The notes: generated from the sequence alone by a model not told the origin. A stretch of 64,000 nucleotides of DNA from Cellulomonas marina (GCF_900111925.1 NZ_FOKA01000005.1:203268-267267), one strand, 5' to 3'. Positions 1-8,470 are shown, counted from the first letter of the stretch. Numbers and translations: made by a program.

Positions 1-153
1 CTCGAGGCGGTCGCCCAGGTGGACGACGTCGTCGACGCCGGCGTGGGCGAGCTCGGCCGCCAGGCGGTCGCGGAGCCAGGCCTCGTCGGGCCGGCGAGCA
101 CTGCCGAGCCAGGCGGGGCGACGCTGCCCGGCGGGACGGGAGGAGTGGCGCAT
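1..153 (-). CDS. Unknown protein, N-terminal 51 residues only
   Basis: An open frame begins with ATG at 153-151 and runs off the left edge, so only the N-terminus is visible. It is rich in Arg, Ala and Leu and contains a charged stretch, DEAWLRDRLAAELAHAGVDD. I do not recognise a family. Support for it being a real gene comes from the promoter-like TAGCGT seven bases before the ATG, an arrangement shared with several certain genes in this window, and from its position just downstream of the sulfur operon in the same direction. No function is assigned. Confidence 0.5.
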   Translation of the reverse strand, partial: MRHSSRPAGQRRPAWLGSARRPDEAWLRDRLAAELAHAGVDDVVHLGDRLE

Positions 154-160
154 ACCGGAC

Positions 161-166
161 ACGCTA
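161..166 (-). promoter_or_regulatory. Leaderless-type -10 hexamer for the partial left-edge gene
   Basis: TAGCGT on the minus strand lies seven bases upstream of the ATG at 153. This spacing puts the predicted transcription start at or next to the start codon. Confidence 0.4.
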
Positions 167-245
167 GGCACGCCCCGTCGCCGACGGGCACCCCCGGGGG
201 CGGAGTTCACCCGCGCGGCGGCGCCTCGTCGCCCGGCCGTGCAGG

Positions 246-1163
246 TCAGCCCTTCGTGCCCGTCAGGCCGCGCTGGTGCAGCACGCGCCGCTCGAGCGGG
301 GAGAAGACGAGCAGGTCGACCGCGACGCCGACGAGGAGGATGAGCAGGATGCCGACGAAGACGCCGTCCATCTGGTGCAGCTGCCGTGCCTGGTCGAGGT
401 ACTGCCCGAGGCCGATCCCGAGCTGGGGGGAGGCGGCGATGAGCTCGGCGGCCATGAGGGAGCGCCAGGAGAAGGCCCAGCCCTGCTTGAGCCCGGCGAG
501 GTAGCCGGGCAGGGCGGCGGGCAGGAGCACGTGGCGCACGCGGTCGGGTGCGGACAGCCCCAGCACGCGCCCGACCTTGTCGAACAGCGGCGGTACCTGG
601 TCCAGGCCCGAGAGCAGCCCGTTGATGACCGAGGGGACGGCGCCGAGCAGGATGACGGCGTAGATGGCGTCGTCCGTGAGCCCGAACCAGATGATGGCGG
701 CCGGGACCCATGCGACGGAGGGCAGCGACTGCAGCCCCGAGATGAGGGGCCCGAAGCCGGCCCGCAGCAGCCGGCTGCGCGACAGGACGATCCCCAGCAC
801 GGTCCCGACGAGCACGGCGACGACGAAGCCGAGCACGCCGCGCGAGACGCTCGTCCAGAGGATGTCCCACACCCGGCCGGTGGTGACGAGCTCCGCGACG
901 GTGCCGGCGACCTCCGTGGGTGCGGGCAGGATGTAGCGCGGCTTGAGCTCCAGGGACACGGCGACCTGCCACACCGCCAGCAGGCCCAGCAGCACGACGA
1001 CCGGGGGGAGGAGCGAGCGGGCCGTCGCGCGGGCTCCGGGGGCGCGCGGTGCGGCCGTCTCCAGGGCGTCGAGCCCCGCCTCGAGCGCGCGCGTGCCGGT
1101 GCGGTCCCCCGTGTGGTCCTCCGTGCGGTCCCCGGAGGACCGCACCTGTGCCTCAGCGGCCAT
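246..1163 (-). CDS. ABC transporter permease, SsuC/TauC type
   Basis: Membrane permease of 305 residues for a sulfonate, taurine or sulfate-like importer. After a hydrophilic N-terminus (about 1-48) there are about six hydrophobic segments typical of the BPD_transp_1 fold. The cytoplasmic coupling region is around residues 205-230 (DRVRHVLLPAALPGYLAGLK, an EAA-like loop). The ATG at 1163 overlaps the end of the ATP-binding gene by 11 bases, so the two are translationally coupled. It is the last gene of the sulfur assimilation operon, so the substrate is probably a sulfur source. Sulfonate rather than inorganic sulfate is suggested by family resemblance only; substrate specificity cannot be read from the sequence. 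Confidence 0.85.
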   Translation of the reverse strand: MAAEAQVRSSGDRTEDHTGDRTGTRALEAGLDALETAAPRAPGARATARSLLPPVVVLLGLLAVWQVAVSLELKPRYILPAPTEVAGTVAELVTTGRVWDILWTSVSRGVLGFVVAVLVGTVLGIVLSRSRLLRAGFGPLISGLQSLPSVAWVPAAIIWFGLTDDAIYAVILLGAVPSVINGLLSGLDQVPPLFDKVGRVLGLSAPDRVRHVLLPAALPGYLAGLKQGWAFSWRSLMAAELIAASPQLGIGLGQYLDQARQLHQMDGVFVGILLILLVGVAVDLLVFSPLERRVLHQRGLTGTKG

Positions 1164-2037
1164 GGCGGCTGATCTCCCCTCGCAGGTGCTCCGTGATCTC
1201 GACGGCGAGCTGGGCGACGCCGGGCGACTCGATGCGCCGCGGCTGCGGCAGGTCGACGGCCCACTCGCGGATGATCCGGCCGGGCCGGGAGCTCATGAGC
1301 AGCACGCGCTGGCCGAGCCGGACGGCCTCGCGCACGTTGTGGGTGACGAACACGACCGCGAGGCGCTGCTCCGCCCACACCCGCGTCAGCTCCTCGTGCA
1401 GGACGTCGCGCGTGATGGCGTCGAGGGCCGCGAAGGGCTCGTCCATGAGCAGGACGGGCGAGTCCTGGGCGAGCGCGCGCGCCAGGGCGACGCGCTGGCG
1501 CATCCCGCCCGACAGCTCGTGGACGCGCTTGGCGCCCTGCCCGCCGAGGTTGACCCGCTCGAGCAGCTCGGCGGCGCGGGTCCGCCGCTCGGCGCGGGGC
1601 ACCTTGCGGGCCCGCAGCGCGAGCTCGACGTTCGCCGACGCGGTCAGCCACGGCAGCAGGGCCGAGTCCTGGAACATGAGCGAGGGCCGGCCCGCCGGCA
1701 CCTCCACCCGTCCGGCGGTGGGGGTCTCGAGACCCGCGACGAGCTGCAGCAGCGTCGACTTGCCGCAGCCGGACGCCCCGAGCAGGCACACGAACTCGCC
1801 CGGGCGGACGGTGAGGTCCACGCCGTCGAGCACGGGCGCCGCGCCCGGGGTGAACGCGTGCGTCACCCCGGTCAGGCGCAGGGCCGCGTCGTCGGCGGGA
1901 CGGGAGCCGGGCGCACGGGGACCGGTGCTCGTCGTGGTGCTCGTCGTGGTGCTCGTCCCGGTGCTCGTCCCGGTGCTCCCGGTGCTCCCGGTGCCCGTCC
2001 CGGCCGCGACGGCCGCCGTCGCGCTGCTGGTGCTCAT
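1153..2037 (-). CDS. ABC transporter ATP-binding protein, SsuB/TauB type
   Basis: Cytoplasmic ATPase of 294 residues powering the permease downstream. Visible motifs are Walker A GASGCGKST, signature LSGGMRQR and Walker B VLLMDEPFAALD, followed by the H-loop FVTHN. The ATG at 2037-2035 overlaps the stop of the substrate-binding gene in an ATGA arrangement, which decides the start although the frame is open further upstream. The N-terminus is odd: about 25 residues of Gly-Thr-Ser repeats, encoded by near-perfect 12-base DNA repeats around 1924-1995, precede the ABC domain. These are not part of the family fold and probably form a disordered tail. Confidence 0.88.
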   Translation of the reverse strand: MSTSSATAAVAAGTGTGSTGSTGTSTGTSTTTSTTTSTGPRAPGSRPADDAALRLTGVTHAFTPGAAPVLDGVDLTVRPGEFVCLLGASGCGKSTLLQLVAGLETPTAGRVEVPAGRPSLMFQDSALLPWLTASANVELALRARKVPRAERRTRAAELLERVNLGGQGAKRVHELSGGMRQRVALARALAQDSPVLLMDEPFAALDAITRDVLHEELTRVWAEQRLAVVFVTHNVREAVRLGQRVLLMSSRPGRIIREWAVDLPQPRRIESPGVAQLAVEITEHLRGEISRHGR

Positions 2038-3173
2038 TCCTCCCCCAGACCGCCGGCGGACACCGGCTCCAGCCCCTGCGCCGACAGCTCGGCGTTGAGG
2101 GGACGCAGGTCGTACAGGCCGCCGAGGTCCACCTCGGCGTCGAGCGTGCCCGCCGTGACGGCGTGCTCCATGGCCGCCTGCAGCGAGGCGGCGACCGGGT
2201 CCTCCGTCACCGCCAGGTGCTCCCAGGCGGTGGCGATGGTCTCCTCGGACAGCGCCGAGCCCGTCAGCTCCTCGAGCCGGCCGTTGACGACCTCGCGGGC
2301 GCCGGCCGGGTCGTCGACCGCGCGGGTGACCGCGGCGACGTGGCCGCGCAGCAGCGCCGCGACCGTCTCGGGGTACTGCGCGAGGTACTCCGTGCGCACG
2401 ACGAGGTGCGTCGTGACGAACTGCCCCTCGGGCCACAGGTCGCGCTCGTCGACGAGCGTGGTGCCGCCCGCCTCGAGGACGAGGCGCGTCGCCCACGGCT
2501 CGGGCATCCAGGCGCCGTCGATCTCCCCGGACTGCAGGAGGGTGAGGGAGTCGGCGTTGGCCGACAGGGGGGCGATCGTCACGTCGCCGCCCCCCTCGAC
2601 CGACGTCTCGAGCCCCTGCTCGGCGAGCCAGTTCCGCAACGCCACGTCCTGGGTGTTGCCGAGCTGGGGGGAGGCGAGGGTCAGTCCGCGCAGGTCCTCG
2701 GCGCTCGTGATCCCCGCGCGGACGACGAGGGACGCGCCGCCCGAGGTCGCCCCCGCGACGATGCGCACGATCTGCCCGTCGCTCTGGGCGTGGGCGTTGA
2801 TCGTCGGTCCGGGGCCGATGTAGGCGGCGTCGATGGACCCGCCGAGGAGGCCCTCGACCGCGGACGGCCCGGCGTTGACGACCTGCTCGACGAGCTCCGT
2901 GCTGCCGAGCTCGGCCGTGAACAGGCCCTCCGCGACGCCGATGAGCGCGGCGGCGTGCGTGAGGTTGGCGAAGTACGCGAGGTTGAGGGTCGCGGCCGTG
3001 CCCGGGGTGGCGCCGGCGGCGGGGGCGTCGTCCGAGCAGGCGGCGAGCAGCGGGACCGCGAGGGCGCCGAGCCCTCCGGCCAGGACGGTGCGGCGGGACA
3101 GCGGGCCGGACAGCGGACCCGACAGCGTGCCGGGGATCGAGCCGGGGACGGGAGAGGGCTGGCGGGAGGTCAT
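2034..3173 (-). CDS. ABC transporter substrate-binding lipoprotein, SsuA/TauA-like
   Basis: Predicted exported solute receptor of 379 residues. The N-terminus has a twin-arginine-like pair (SRRTVLAGG), a hydrophobic stretch and a lipobox, LAAC, with Cys46 as the likely lipidated residue. The mature part resembles NMT1/SsuA-type periplasmic binding proteins, with an early LNLAYFANLTHAAALIG segment and IDAAYIGPGP. The ATG at 3173 lies 61 bases beyond the cysN stop, with AAGG just upstream as ribosome binding site. Context in a sulfate reduction operon suggests a sulfonate or other sulfur-compound receptor; the ligand is inferred. The pre-lipobox region carries short SGPLSGPLS repeats. Confidence 0.85.
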   Translation of the reverse strand: MTSRQPSPVPGSIPGTLSGPLSGPLSRRTVLAGGLGALAVPLLAACSDDAPAAGATPGTAATLNLAYFANLTHAAALIGVAEGLFTAELGSTELVEQVVNAGPSAVEGLLGGSIDAAYIGPGPTINAHAQSDGQIVRIVAGATSGGASLVVRAGITSAEDLRGLTLASPQLGNTQDVALRNWLAEQGLETSVEGGGDVTIAPLSANADSLTLLQSGEIDGAWMPEPWATRLVLEAGGTTLVDERDLWPEGQFVTTHLVVRTEYLAQYPETVAALLRGHVAAVTRAVDDPAGAREVVNGRLEELTGSALSEETIATAWEHLAVTEDPVAASLQAAMEHAVTAGTLDAEVDLGGLYDLRPLNAELSAQGLEPVSAGGLGEE

Positions 3174-3234
3174 GGGGGCCTTCCAGGGGTGCGACGACGG
3201 ACGGGACCGGTGCCTACGGGCCGCCCGGGCGCGC

Positions 3235-4593
3235 TCAGGCGCTCGGACGGCCCCCCGGACACCCGCCGGCGAGGGGGTCGCCGACCATGCCGGCGGCCAG
3301 CGTCATGCCGTCGGCCTCGTCGACGAGGAGGAAGGCGCCGCCGTGGCGCAGGGTGGCGTACTCGTCGACCGCCACGGGCTCGGCCAGGCGCAGCGTCAGC
3401 CGGCCGATGTCGTTGAGCGCGAACGACGTCGGCGCGGGGTGCCGCTCGAGGGTCGTCACGTCGAGGCCCTCGTCGAGGGAGCGGATCATCGCGCGGACGG
3501 TGCGCGTCCCCGTGCGGACCAGGACGCGCTGCCGCGGGGCCGCCGGGGTGTCCCCGAGCCAGCACACCGTGCCGGACAGGTCCTGCGTGACCGTCGCGGG
3601 GCGGGTCGCGTCGGCCAGGAGGTCGCCGCGGGAGATGTCGATGTCGTCGGCCAGCCGCAGCGTGACGGACCGCGGCGCCCACGCCGCGTCCAGCGGGCCG
3701 TCGGCGGTGTCGATGCCGACGACCGTCGTCGTCCGGCCCGCGGGCTGCACGACGACCGTGTCGCCGACCGCGACGCCGCCCTGCTCGATGCGCCCCGCGT
3801 AGCCGCGGTAGTCCGGGAAGTCCGGCGTCTGCGGGCGGATGACGACCTGGACGGGGAAGCGCAGGGGCTCCGTGCGCGGGTCGCGCTCGACCGGGACGGC
3901 CTCGAGGTGCTCCAGGAGCGTCGGCCCGTCGTACCAGGGCATGGCGGCGGAGCGCTCGACGACGTTGTCCCCGGCGAGGGCGGACAGCGGGATGGCGGTG
4001 ACGTCCTCGACGCCCAGCCCCGTGGCGAGCTCGGCGAACGCCCCGGCGTGGGTGCGGAACGTCGCCTCGTCGTACCCGACGAGGTCCATCTTGTTCACGG
4101 CGAGCACGACGTGCGGCACCCGCAGCAGCGCCGCGACCGAGACGTGGCGACGGGTCTGCTCCAGCACGCCCTTGCGCGCGTCGAGCAGGACCACGGCGAG
4201 CTGGGCCGTCGAGGCGCCCGTGACCATGTTGCGGGTGTACTGCACGTGACCGGGGGTGTCGGCGAGCACGAAGGCGCGGCGGTCCGTGGCGAAGTAGCGG
4301 TACGCGACGTCGATGGTGATGCCCTGCTCGCGCTCGGCGCGCAGGCCGTCGGTGAGCAGCGCGAGGTCGGCGGCGGCCAGGCCGCGCTCGGCGCTCACGC
4401 GCTCGACGGCGGCGAGCTGGTCGGCCAGCACCGACTTCGTGTCGTGCAGCAGGCGCCCGACGAGGGTCGACTTGCCGTCGTCGACGGAGCCCGCCGTGGC
4501 CAGCCGCAGCAGGTCGCGGGCGCGGGCGGCGCCGGCCTGCACGGACTCCTGCGCCGACCCCGTCCGGAGCGGGGCGGTCGTCGTGGTGCCCAT
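3235..4593 (-). CDS. cysN: Sulfate adenylyltransferase subunit 1 (GTPase)
   Basis: GTPase subunit of ATP sulfurylase, 452 residues. With CysD it makes adenosine 5'-phosphosulfate (APS) from ATP and sulfate, driven by GTP hydrolysis. G-motifs are clear: GSVDDGKST (P-loop), DTPGH and NKMDL, followed by EF-Tu-like beta-barrel domains. No APS kinase (CysC) domain is fused at the C-terminus. The ATG at 4593 overlaps the cysD stop (ATGA). The absence of cysC in the visible operon agrees with an APS reductase rather than a PAPS reductase pathway. Confidence 0.95.
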   Translation of the reverse strand: MGTTTTAPLRTGSAQESVQAGAARARDLLRLATAGSVDDGKSTLVGRLLHDTKSVLADQLAAVERVSAERGLAAADLALLTDGLRAEREQGITIDVAYRYFATDRRAFVLADTPGHVQYTRNMVTGASTAQLAVVLLDARKGVLEQTRRHVSVAALLRVPHVVLAVNKMDLVGYDEATFRTHAGAFAELATGLGVEDVTAIPLSALAGDNVVERSAAMPWYDGPTLLEHLEAVPVERDPRTEPLRFPVQVVIRPQTPDFPDYRGYAGRIEQGGVAVGDTVVVQPAGRTTTVVGIDTADGPLDAAWAPRSVTLRLADDIDISRGDLLADATRPATVTQDLSGTVCWLGDTPAAPRQRVLVRTGTRTVRAMIRSLDEGLDVTTLERHPAPTSFALNDIGRLTLRLAEPVAVDEYATLRHGGAFLLVDEADGMTLAAGMVGDPLAGGCPGGRPSA

Positions 4594-5540
4594 CAGAAGT
4601 ACCCCTCGCGCTTGCGGTCCTCCATGGCGGCCTCGGACATCCGGTCGTCGGCCCGCGTGGCGCCGCGCTCGGTGAGCCGGCTGCCCGCGACCTCGGCGAT
4701 GACGTCGGCCACGGTCGCGGCGTCGGAGTCCACGGCACCCGTGCAGGACATGTCCCCGACCGTGCGGTACCGCACCTGCCGGCGCTCGACCGTCTCGTGC
4801 GGCTTCGGCCCGCCCCAGTCGCCGGCGGTCAGCCACATGCCGTCGCGGGAGAACACGTCGCGCTCGTGCGCGTAGTAGATCGACGGCAGGTCGATGCCCT
4901 CGCGCTCGATGTAGAGCCACACGTCCATCTCGGTCCAGTTGGACAGCGGGAAGACGCGCACGTGCTCGCCCGGGCGGTGGCGGCCGTTGTACAGCCCCCA
5001 CAGCTCGGGGCGCTGGCGGCGCGGGTCCCAGGCGCCGAACTCGTCGCGCAGGGAGAAGACGCGCTCCTTGGCGCGGGCCTTCTCCTCGTCGCGGCGGCCG
5101 CCGCCGAAGACCGCGTCGAAGCGGCCCTCCTCGATCGCCTCGAGGAGGGGGACGGTCTGCAGCGGGTTGCGGGTGCCGTCAGGGCGCTCGCGGAGCTTGC
5201 CCGCGTCGATCGCGTCCTGCACGGACGCGACGAGCAGCCGCAGCCCGAGCCTCTCGGCGGTGGCGTCGCGGTGCGCGAGGACCTCGGGGAAGTTGTGCCC
5301 CGTGTCGACGTGCAGCAGCGGGAACGGCACCGGGGCCGGCCAGAACGCCTTGACCGCCAGGTGCAGCATGACGATCGAGTCCTTGCCGCCGGAGAACAGG
5401 AGCACGGGGCGCTCGAGCTCGCCGACGACCTCGCGGAAGATGTGGATGGCCTCCGACTCGAGGTCGTCGAGCTGGGACAGGGCGACGCCGGCGAGGTCCC
5501 GCGCCTGCTCGGACGTGCGGTCCGCCGTCACGGCGCTCAC
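4593..5540 (-). CDS. cysD: Sulfate adenylyltransferase subunit 2
   Basis: Catalytic PP-loop subunit of ATP sulfurylase, 315 residues from the chosen start. The pyrophosphatase loop motif SGGKDS is near residue 50, followed by HVDTGHNFPE and the family-typical FGGGRRDEEKARAKE. The C-terminus ends in KREGYF, as in the family. I chose GTG at 5540 because it overlaps the cysH stop as GTGA, the coupling used throughout this operon. An ATG five codons further upstream (5555) is the alternative and would lie inside cysH. Confidence 0.93.
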   Translation of the reverse strand: MSAVTADRTSEQARDLAGVALSQLDDLESEAIHIFREVVGELERPVLLFSGGKDSIVMLHLAVKAFWPAPVPFPLLHVDTGHNFPEVLAHRDATAERLGLRLLVASVQDAIDAGKLRERPDGTRNPLQTVPLLEAIEEGRFDAVFGGGRRDEEKARAKERVFSLRDEFGAWDPRRQRPELWGLYNGRHRPGEHVRVFPLSNWTEMDVWLYIEREGIDLPSIYYAHERDVFSRDGMWLTAGDWGGPKPHETVERRQVRYRTVGDMSCTGAVDSDAATVADVIAEVAGSRLTERGATRADDRMSEAAMEDRKREGYF

Positions 5541-6343
5541 GTGTGCAGCCCGCACTCGGTCTTGGCGCGGCCGGCCCAGCGGCCGGCGCGCGCGTCCTCG
5601 CCGGGAGCGACCGGGCGCGTGCAGGGCTCGCAGCCGATCGAGGCGTACCCCGCGTCGCGCAGGAGGTTCATGAGGACCCCGTTCTCGGCGGCGAACCGCT
5701 GGACGTCGTCGTCGGTCCAGGCGGCGACCGGGTTGAGCTTGACCTTGCCGCGGCGGGCGTCCCAGCCGACGAGCGTGATGTCGGTGCGCGTCGGGGCGTC
5801 GGCGCGGCGCATGCCCGTGACCCAGGCGCGGTAGGGCGCCAGCCCCCGCTGCAGCGGCTCGACCTTGCGGATCGCGCAGCAGGCGTCGGGGTCGCGGTCG
5901 TGCAGGCGCGGGCCGTGCTGGGCGTCCTGCTGCGCGACCGTGAGCAGCGGCAGGACCGTGCGGACCGTGACGGGCAGCGTCGCGGCGACCGCGTCGCGCG
6001 TGCCCAGCGTCTCGGCGAAGTGGTAGCCCGTGTCGAGGAAGAGCACGTCCACGCCCGGCGCCGTCTGCGAGGCCAGGTGGACGAGGACCTCGTCGCCCAT
6101 GGAGGACGCGACGACGAGATCGTCGCCGAACGTCCCGTGCGCCCAGCGCAGGGCCCGCGCCGCGAGGTCGACGCGCGCCTCGTAGGTGTCCGGCGCGTCG
6201 GCCTCGAGGGCGGCGAACCGCGCCTCCGCCTCGAGGGCCAGCGCGCGCAGCGCGTCGTCGGCGGCCGGGTCGTGCCCGGCGACGTGGTCGGCGACGCCGA
6301 CCCGCGGGGCCGTGCTCGTGCTCGTGCTCGTGGTGCTGCTCAT
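5537..6343 (-). CDS. cysH: Adenylylsulfate (APS) reductase
   Basis: Reduces APS to sulfite, 268 residues. The cysteine pairs C155-C156 (DACCAIRK) and C238/C241 (GCEPCTRP) are the [4Fe-4S] ligands that distinguish APS reductases from PAPS reductases. The catalytic cysteine is C264 in the C-terminal ECGLHT. This fits the lack of cysC nearby. The ATG at 6343 overlaps the stop of the zinc-ribbon gene (ATGA). The first eleven residues are a Ser/Thr repeat (SSTTSTSTST) encoded by a 6-base DNA repeat and are unlikely to belong to the fold. Confidence 0.94.
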   Translation of the reverse strand: MSSTTSTSTSTAPRVGVADHVAGHDPAADDALRALALEAEARFAALEADAPDTYEARVDLAARALRWAHGTFGDDLVVASSMGDEVLVHLASQTAPGVDVLFLDTGYHFAETLGTRDAVAATLPVTVRTVLPLLTVAQQDAQHGPRLHDRDPDACCAIRKVEPLQRGLAPYRAWVTGMRRADAPTRTDITLVGWDARRGKVKLNPVAAWTDDDVQRFAAENGVLMNLLRDAGYASIGCEPCTRPVAPGEDARAGRWAGRAKTECGLHT

Positions 6344-6519
6344 GACCTCTCCACCTGCCCCACCGTCTGGCCGACCCTCTGACCGACCATGCGCAGCGCG
6401 AACACGCGCGTGCAGCCGCGGCATTCCCACGTCGCGTGCTCCGGGCCCGCGGGGCGCAGGTCCTCCTCCCCGCAGAACGGGCAGAAGTACGGCACCGCGC
6501 GGCCGCCCTCCTCGCTCAC
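6340..6519 (-). CDS. Small zinc-ribbon protein between sulfite reductase and cysH
   Basis: A 59-residue protein with two CxxC knuckles, C13/C16 (YFCPFCGEED) and C33/C36 (WECRGCTR), spaced as in zinc ribbons. The GTG start at 6519 overlaps the sirA stop (GTGA) and its TGA overlaps the cysH ATG (ATGA), so it is a translationally coupled operon member. A small gene at this place, between sulfite reductase and cysH, also occurs in other actinobacteria such as Streptomyces. Its function is not known to me. A role as a metal- or redox-linked accessory of the reductases is a guess from context. Confidence 0.82.
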   Translation of the reverse strand: MSEEGGRAVPYFCPFCGEEDLRPAGPEHATWECRGCTRVFALRMVGQRVGQTVGQVERS

Positions 6520-8204
6520 CGCAGCACCTCCTCGTCGGCGCGCTGGACCCACTGGGCGAACGTCTCGTCGGCCTCGCGGCCGGCCTCGAAGGCACGGGCC
6601 AGGCGCTCGACGTACGCCGGGAGCTCGTCGCCCACGACCTTGTGGCCGCGCAGCTTGCGGCCGAAGGAGGCCTGACCGCCGAGCGTGCCGCCCAGGTGGA
6701 CCTGGAACCCCTCGACCTGGCGGCCCTCGTCGTCCGTGACGATCTGACCCTTGAGGCCGATGTCCGCGGTCTGGATGCGCGCGCAGGAGTTGGGGCAGCC
6801 GTTGACGTTGATCGTCAGCGGGTGCTCGAACGTCGGCAGCGCCGCCTCGAGGGCCGCGACCGTGCGGGCGGCGCGGGCCTTCGTCTCGACGATGGCGAGC
6901 TTGCAGTACTCGATGCCGGTGCAGGCGATGGTGCCCCGACGGAACTCGGAGGGGTCGGCGTGCAGGCCCAGCCCCGCCAGCCCGGCGACGAGGGCGTCCA
7001 CCCGGTCGGCCGCCACGTCGAGGACGAGCAGCTTCTGCTCCACCGTCAGGCGGACGCGGTCGGAGCCGGCGGCCTCGACGAGGTCCGCGACGCGGTCGAG
7101 GACCTCGCCCGAGATGCGGCCGACCGTCGGGCTGACGCCGACGTAGAACCGGCCGTCCTTCTGCCGGTGCACGCCGAGGTGGTCGCGGCGGCCCTCCGCC
7201 GGGGCGGGGGCGGGCCCGTCGAGCAGGGGGCGGTGCAGGTACTCGGTCTCGAGCACGTCGCGGAAGCGCTGCGCGCCCCAGTCGGCGACGAGGTACTTCA
7301 GCCGCGCGCGGTTGCGCAGCCGGCGGTAGCCGTAGTCGCGGAAGATCCCGATGACGCCCGCCCACACCTCGGGGACCTCGGCCAGCGGGACCCAGGCGCC
7401 GAGGCGCTGGGCGACGTGCGCGGACGTGGACAGCCCGCCGCCCACCCACACGTCGAAGCCCGGGCCGTGCTCGGGGTGCACGACGCCGACGAAGGACACG
7501 TCGTTGATCTCGTGGACGACGTCGAGGTGCGGGTTGCCGGAGATGGCGGTCTTGAACTTGCGGGGGAGGTTGGAGAACGCCGGGTCCCCGACGTAGCGCT
7601 CGGTGATGGCGTCGATGGCCGGCGTGCCGTCGATGATCTCGTCGGCCGCGACGCCGGCGACGGGGGAGCCGAGCACCACGCGCGGGGTGTCGCCGCAGGC
7701 CTCGGTCGTCGACAGGCCGGCGCCCTCGAGCGCCCGCCAGATCTCGGGGACGTCCTCGATGCGGACCCAGTGCAGCTGGATGTTCTGCCGGTCGGTGATG
7801 TCCGCGGTGCTGCGGGCGAACCGGCGCGAGACCTCGGCCACCGCGCGCGTCTGGGCGACGGTCAGCCGGCCGCCGTCGAGGCGGACCCGGAGCATGAAGT
7901 ACTCGTCGTCGAGCTCGTGCGGCTCGAGCACGGCCGTCCGGCCGCCGTCGATGCCGGGCTTGCGCTGGGTGTACAGGCCCCACCAGCGCATCCGCCCGCG
8001 CAGGTCCTGGGGCGCGATCGAGGCGAAGCCCTCCCGGGCGTAGACCTCCTCGATCCGCGCGCGGACGTTGAGGCCGTCGTCCTCCTGCTTGAACCGCTCG
8101 TTGGGGTTGAGCGGCTCACGGCTGCCCAGGGCCCACTGGCCGTGGTCCTGGGTGCGCGTCGGCCGGCCCGCGGCGCGGGGGGTCGAGGTGGTGTCGGCCG
8201 ACAT
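6516..8204 (-). CDS. sirA: Ferredoxin-dependent sulfite reductase, siroheme type
   Basis: Six-electron reduction of sulfite to sulfide, 562 residues, with the siroheme/[4Fe-4S] sulfite/nitrite reductase fold in two repeats. Iron-sulfur ligands are C428 and C434 (IACTGIEYC) and C470 and C474 (NGCPNSC). Tyr78 (WWGLYTQRK) and Cys170 (TTEACGDTPR) match the pair that forms a covalent Tyr-Cys crosslink in the Mycobacterium tuberculosis sulfite reductase. That and the operon context favour sulfite over nitrite as substrate. The start ATG at 8204 lies 107 bases after the stop of a cysteine-rich leader peptide, so expression probably responds to cysteine supply. Confidence 0.92.
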   Translation of the reverse strand: MSADTTSTPRAAGRPTRTQDHGQWALGSREPLNPNERFKQEDDGLNVRARIEEVYAREGFASIAPQDLRGRMRWWGLYTQRKPGIDGGRTAVLEPHELDDEYFMLRVRLDGGRLTVAQTRAVAEVSRRFARSTADITDRQNIQLHWVRIEDVPEIWRALEGAGLSTTEACGDTPRVVLGSPVAGVAADEIIDGTPAIDAITERYVGDPAFSNLPRKFKTAISGNPHLDVVHEINDVSFVGVVHPEHGPGFDVWVGGGLSTSAHVAQRLGAWVPLAEVPEVWAGVIGIFRDYGYRRLRNRARLKYLVADWGAQRFRDVLETEYLHRPLLDGPAPAPAEGRRDHLGVHRQKDGRFYVGVSPTVGRISGEVLDRVADLVEAAGSDRVRLTVEQKLLVLDVAADRVDALVAGLAGLGLHADPSEFRRGTIACTGIEYCKLAIVETKARAARTVAALEAALPTFEHPLTINVNGCPNSCARIQTADIGLKGQIVTDDEGRQVEGFQVHLGGTLGGQASFGRKLRGHKVVGDELPAYVERLARAFEAGREADETFAQWVQRADEEVLR

Positions 8205-8264
8205 GGTGCGGCGGTCCTCCGGTGGGGGCGGAGGGTGCCGGGGCGCAGGTCCGCGCAGCGTTCA

Positions 8265-8291
8265 CGCGGGTGCTGGCCGTCGGCACCCGCG
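8265..8291 (-). promoter_or_regulatory. Stem-loop between cysteine leader peptide and sirA
   Basis: CGCGGGTGC (8265-8273) pairs perfectly with GCACCCGCG (8283-8291) around a nine-base loop. It lies downstream of the leader peptide stop and upstream of the sirA start. It has no U-run, so it may act by occluding ribosome access or as part of an attenuator. This role is inferred from position. Confidence 0.5.
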
Positions 8292-8311
8292 GAGAGGTCT
8301 GAGGGGGTGCG

Positions 8312-8422
8312 TCAGGGGGTGCCAACCGGCCGACAACAGGCCGGCGCGGCGCAGGCCATCGAGGCCAGACGCATGAGGTCGACGTGCAGGCGCGCGGTGA
8401 GCAGCGCAGCGGCGGTCGACAT
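8312..8422 (-). CDS. Cysteine-rich leader peptide of the sulfur operon
   Basis: A 36-residue frame starts at ATG 8422 and stops at 8312. It contains the TARLHVDLMRLA segment typical of actinobacterial leader peptides found before cysteine and sulfur genes, and its C-terminal part holds three cysteines, including a CC pair (MACAAPACCRPVG). Polycysteine leader peptides in mycobacteria attenuate downstream sulfur genes: stalling at cysteine codons under cysteine shortage opens the downstream message. The same role is likely here because the stem-loop at 8265-8291 and sirA follow directly. No product function beyond regulation is expected. Confidence 0.72.
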   Translation of the reverse strand: MSTAAALLTARLHVDLMRLASMACAAPACCRPVGTP

Positions 8423-8470
8423 GGCGAGGAGTCTCGCACGGCCGCCCCGGGGGCTGTCACGTCGTGTCCG

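Noticed and set aside
5543..6382. Plus-strand open frame opposite cysH
   Set aside because: Antisense shadow of a gene with clear APS reductase motifs; composition is Arg/Gly/Val only.
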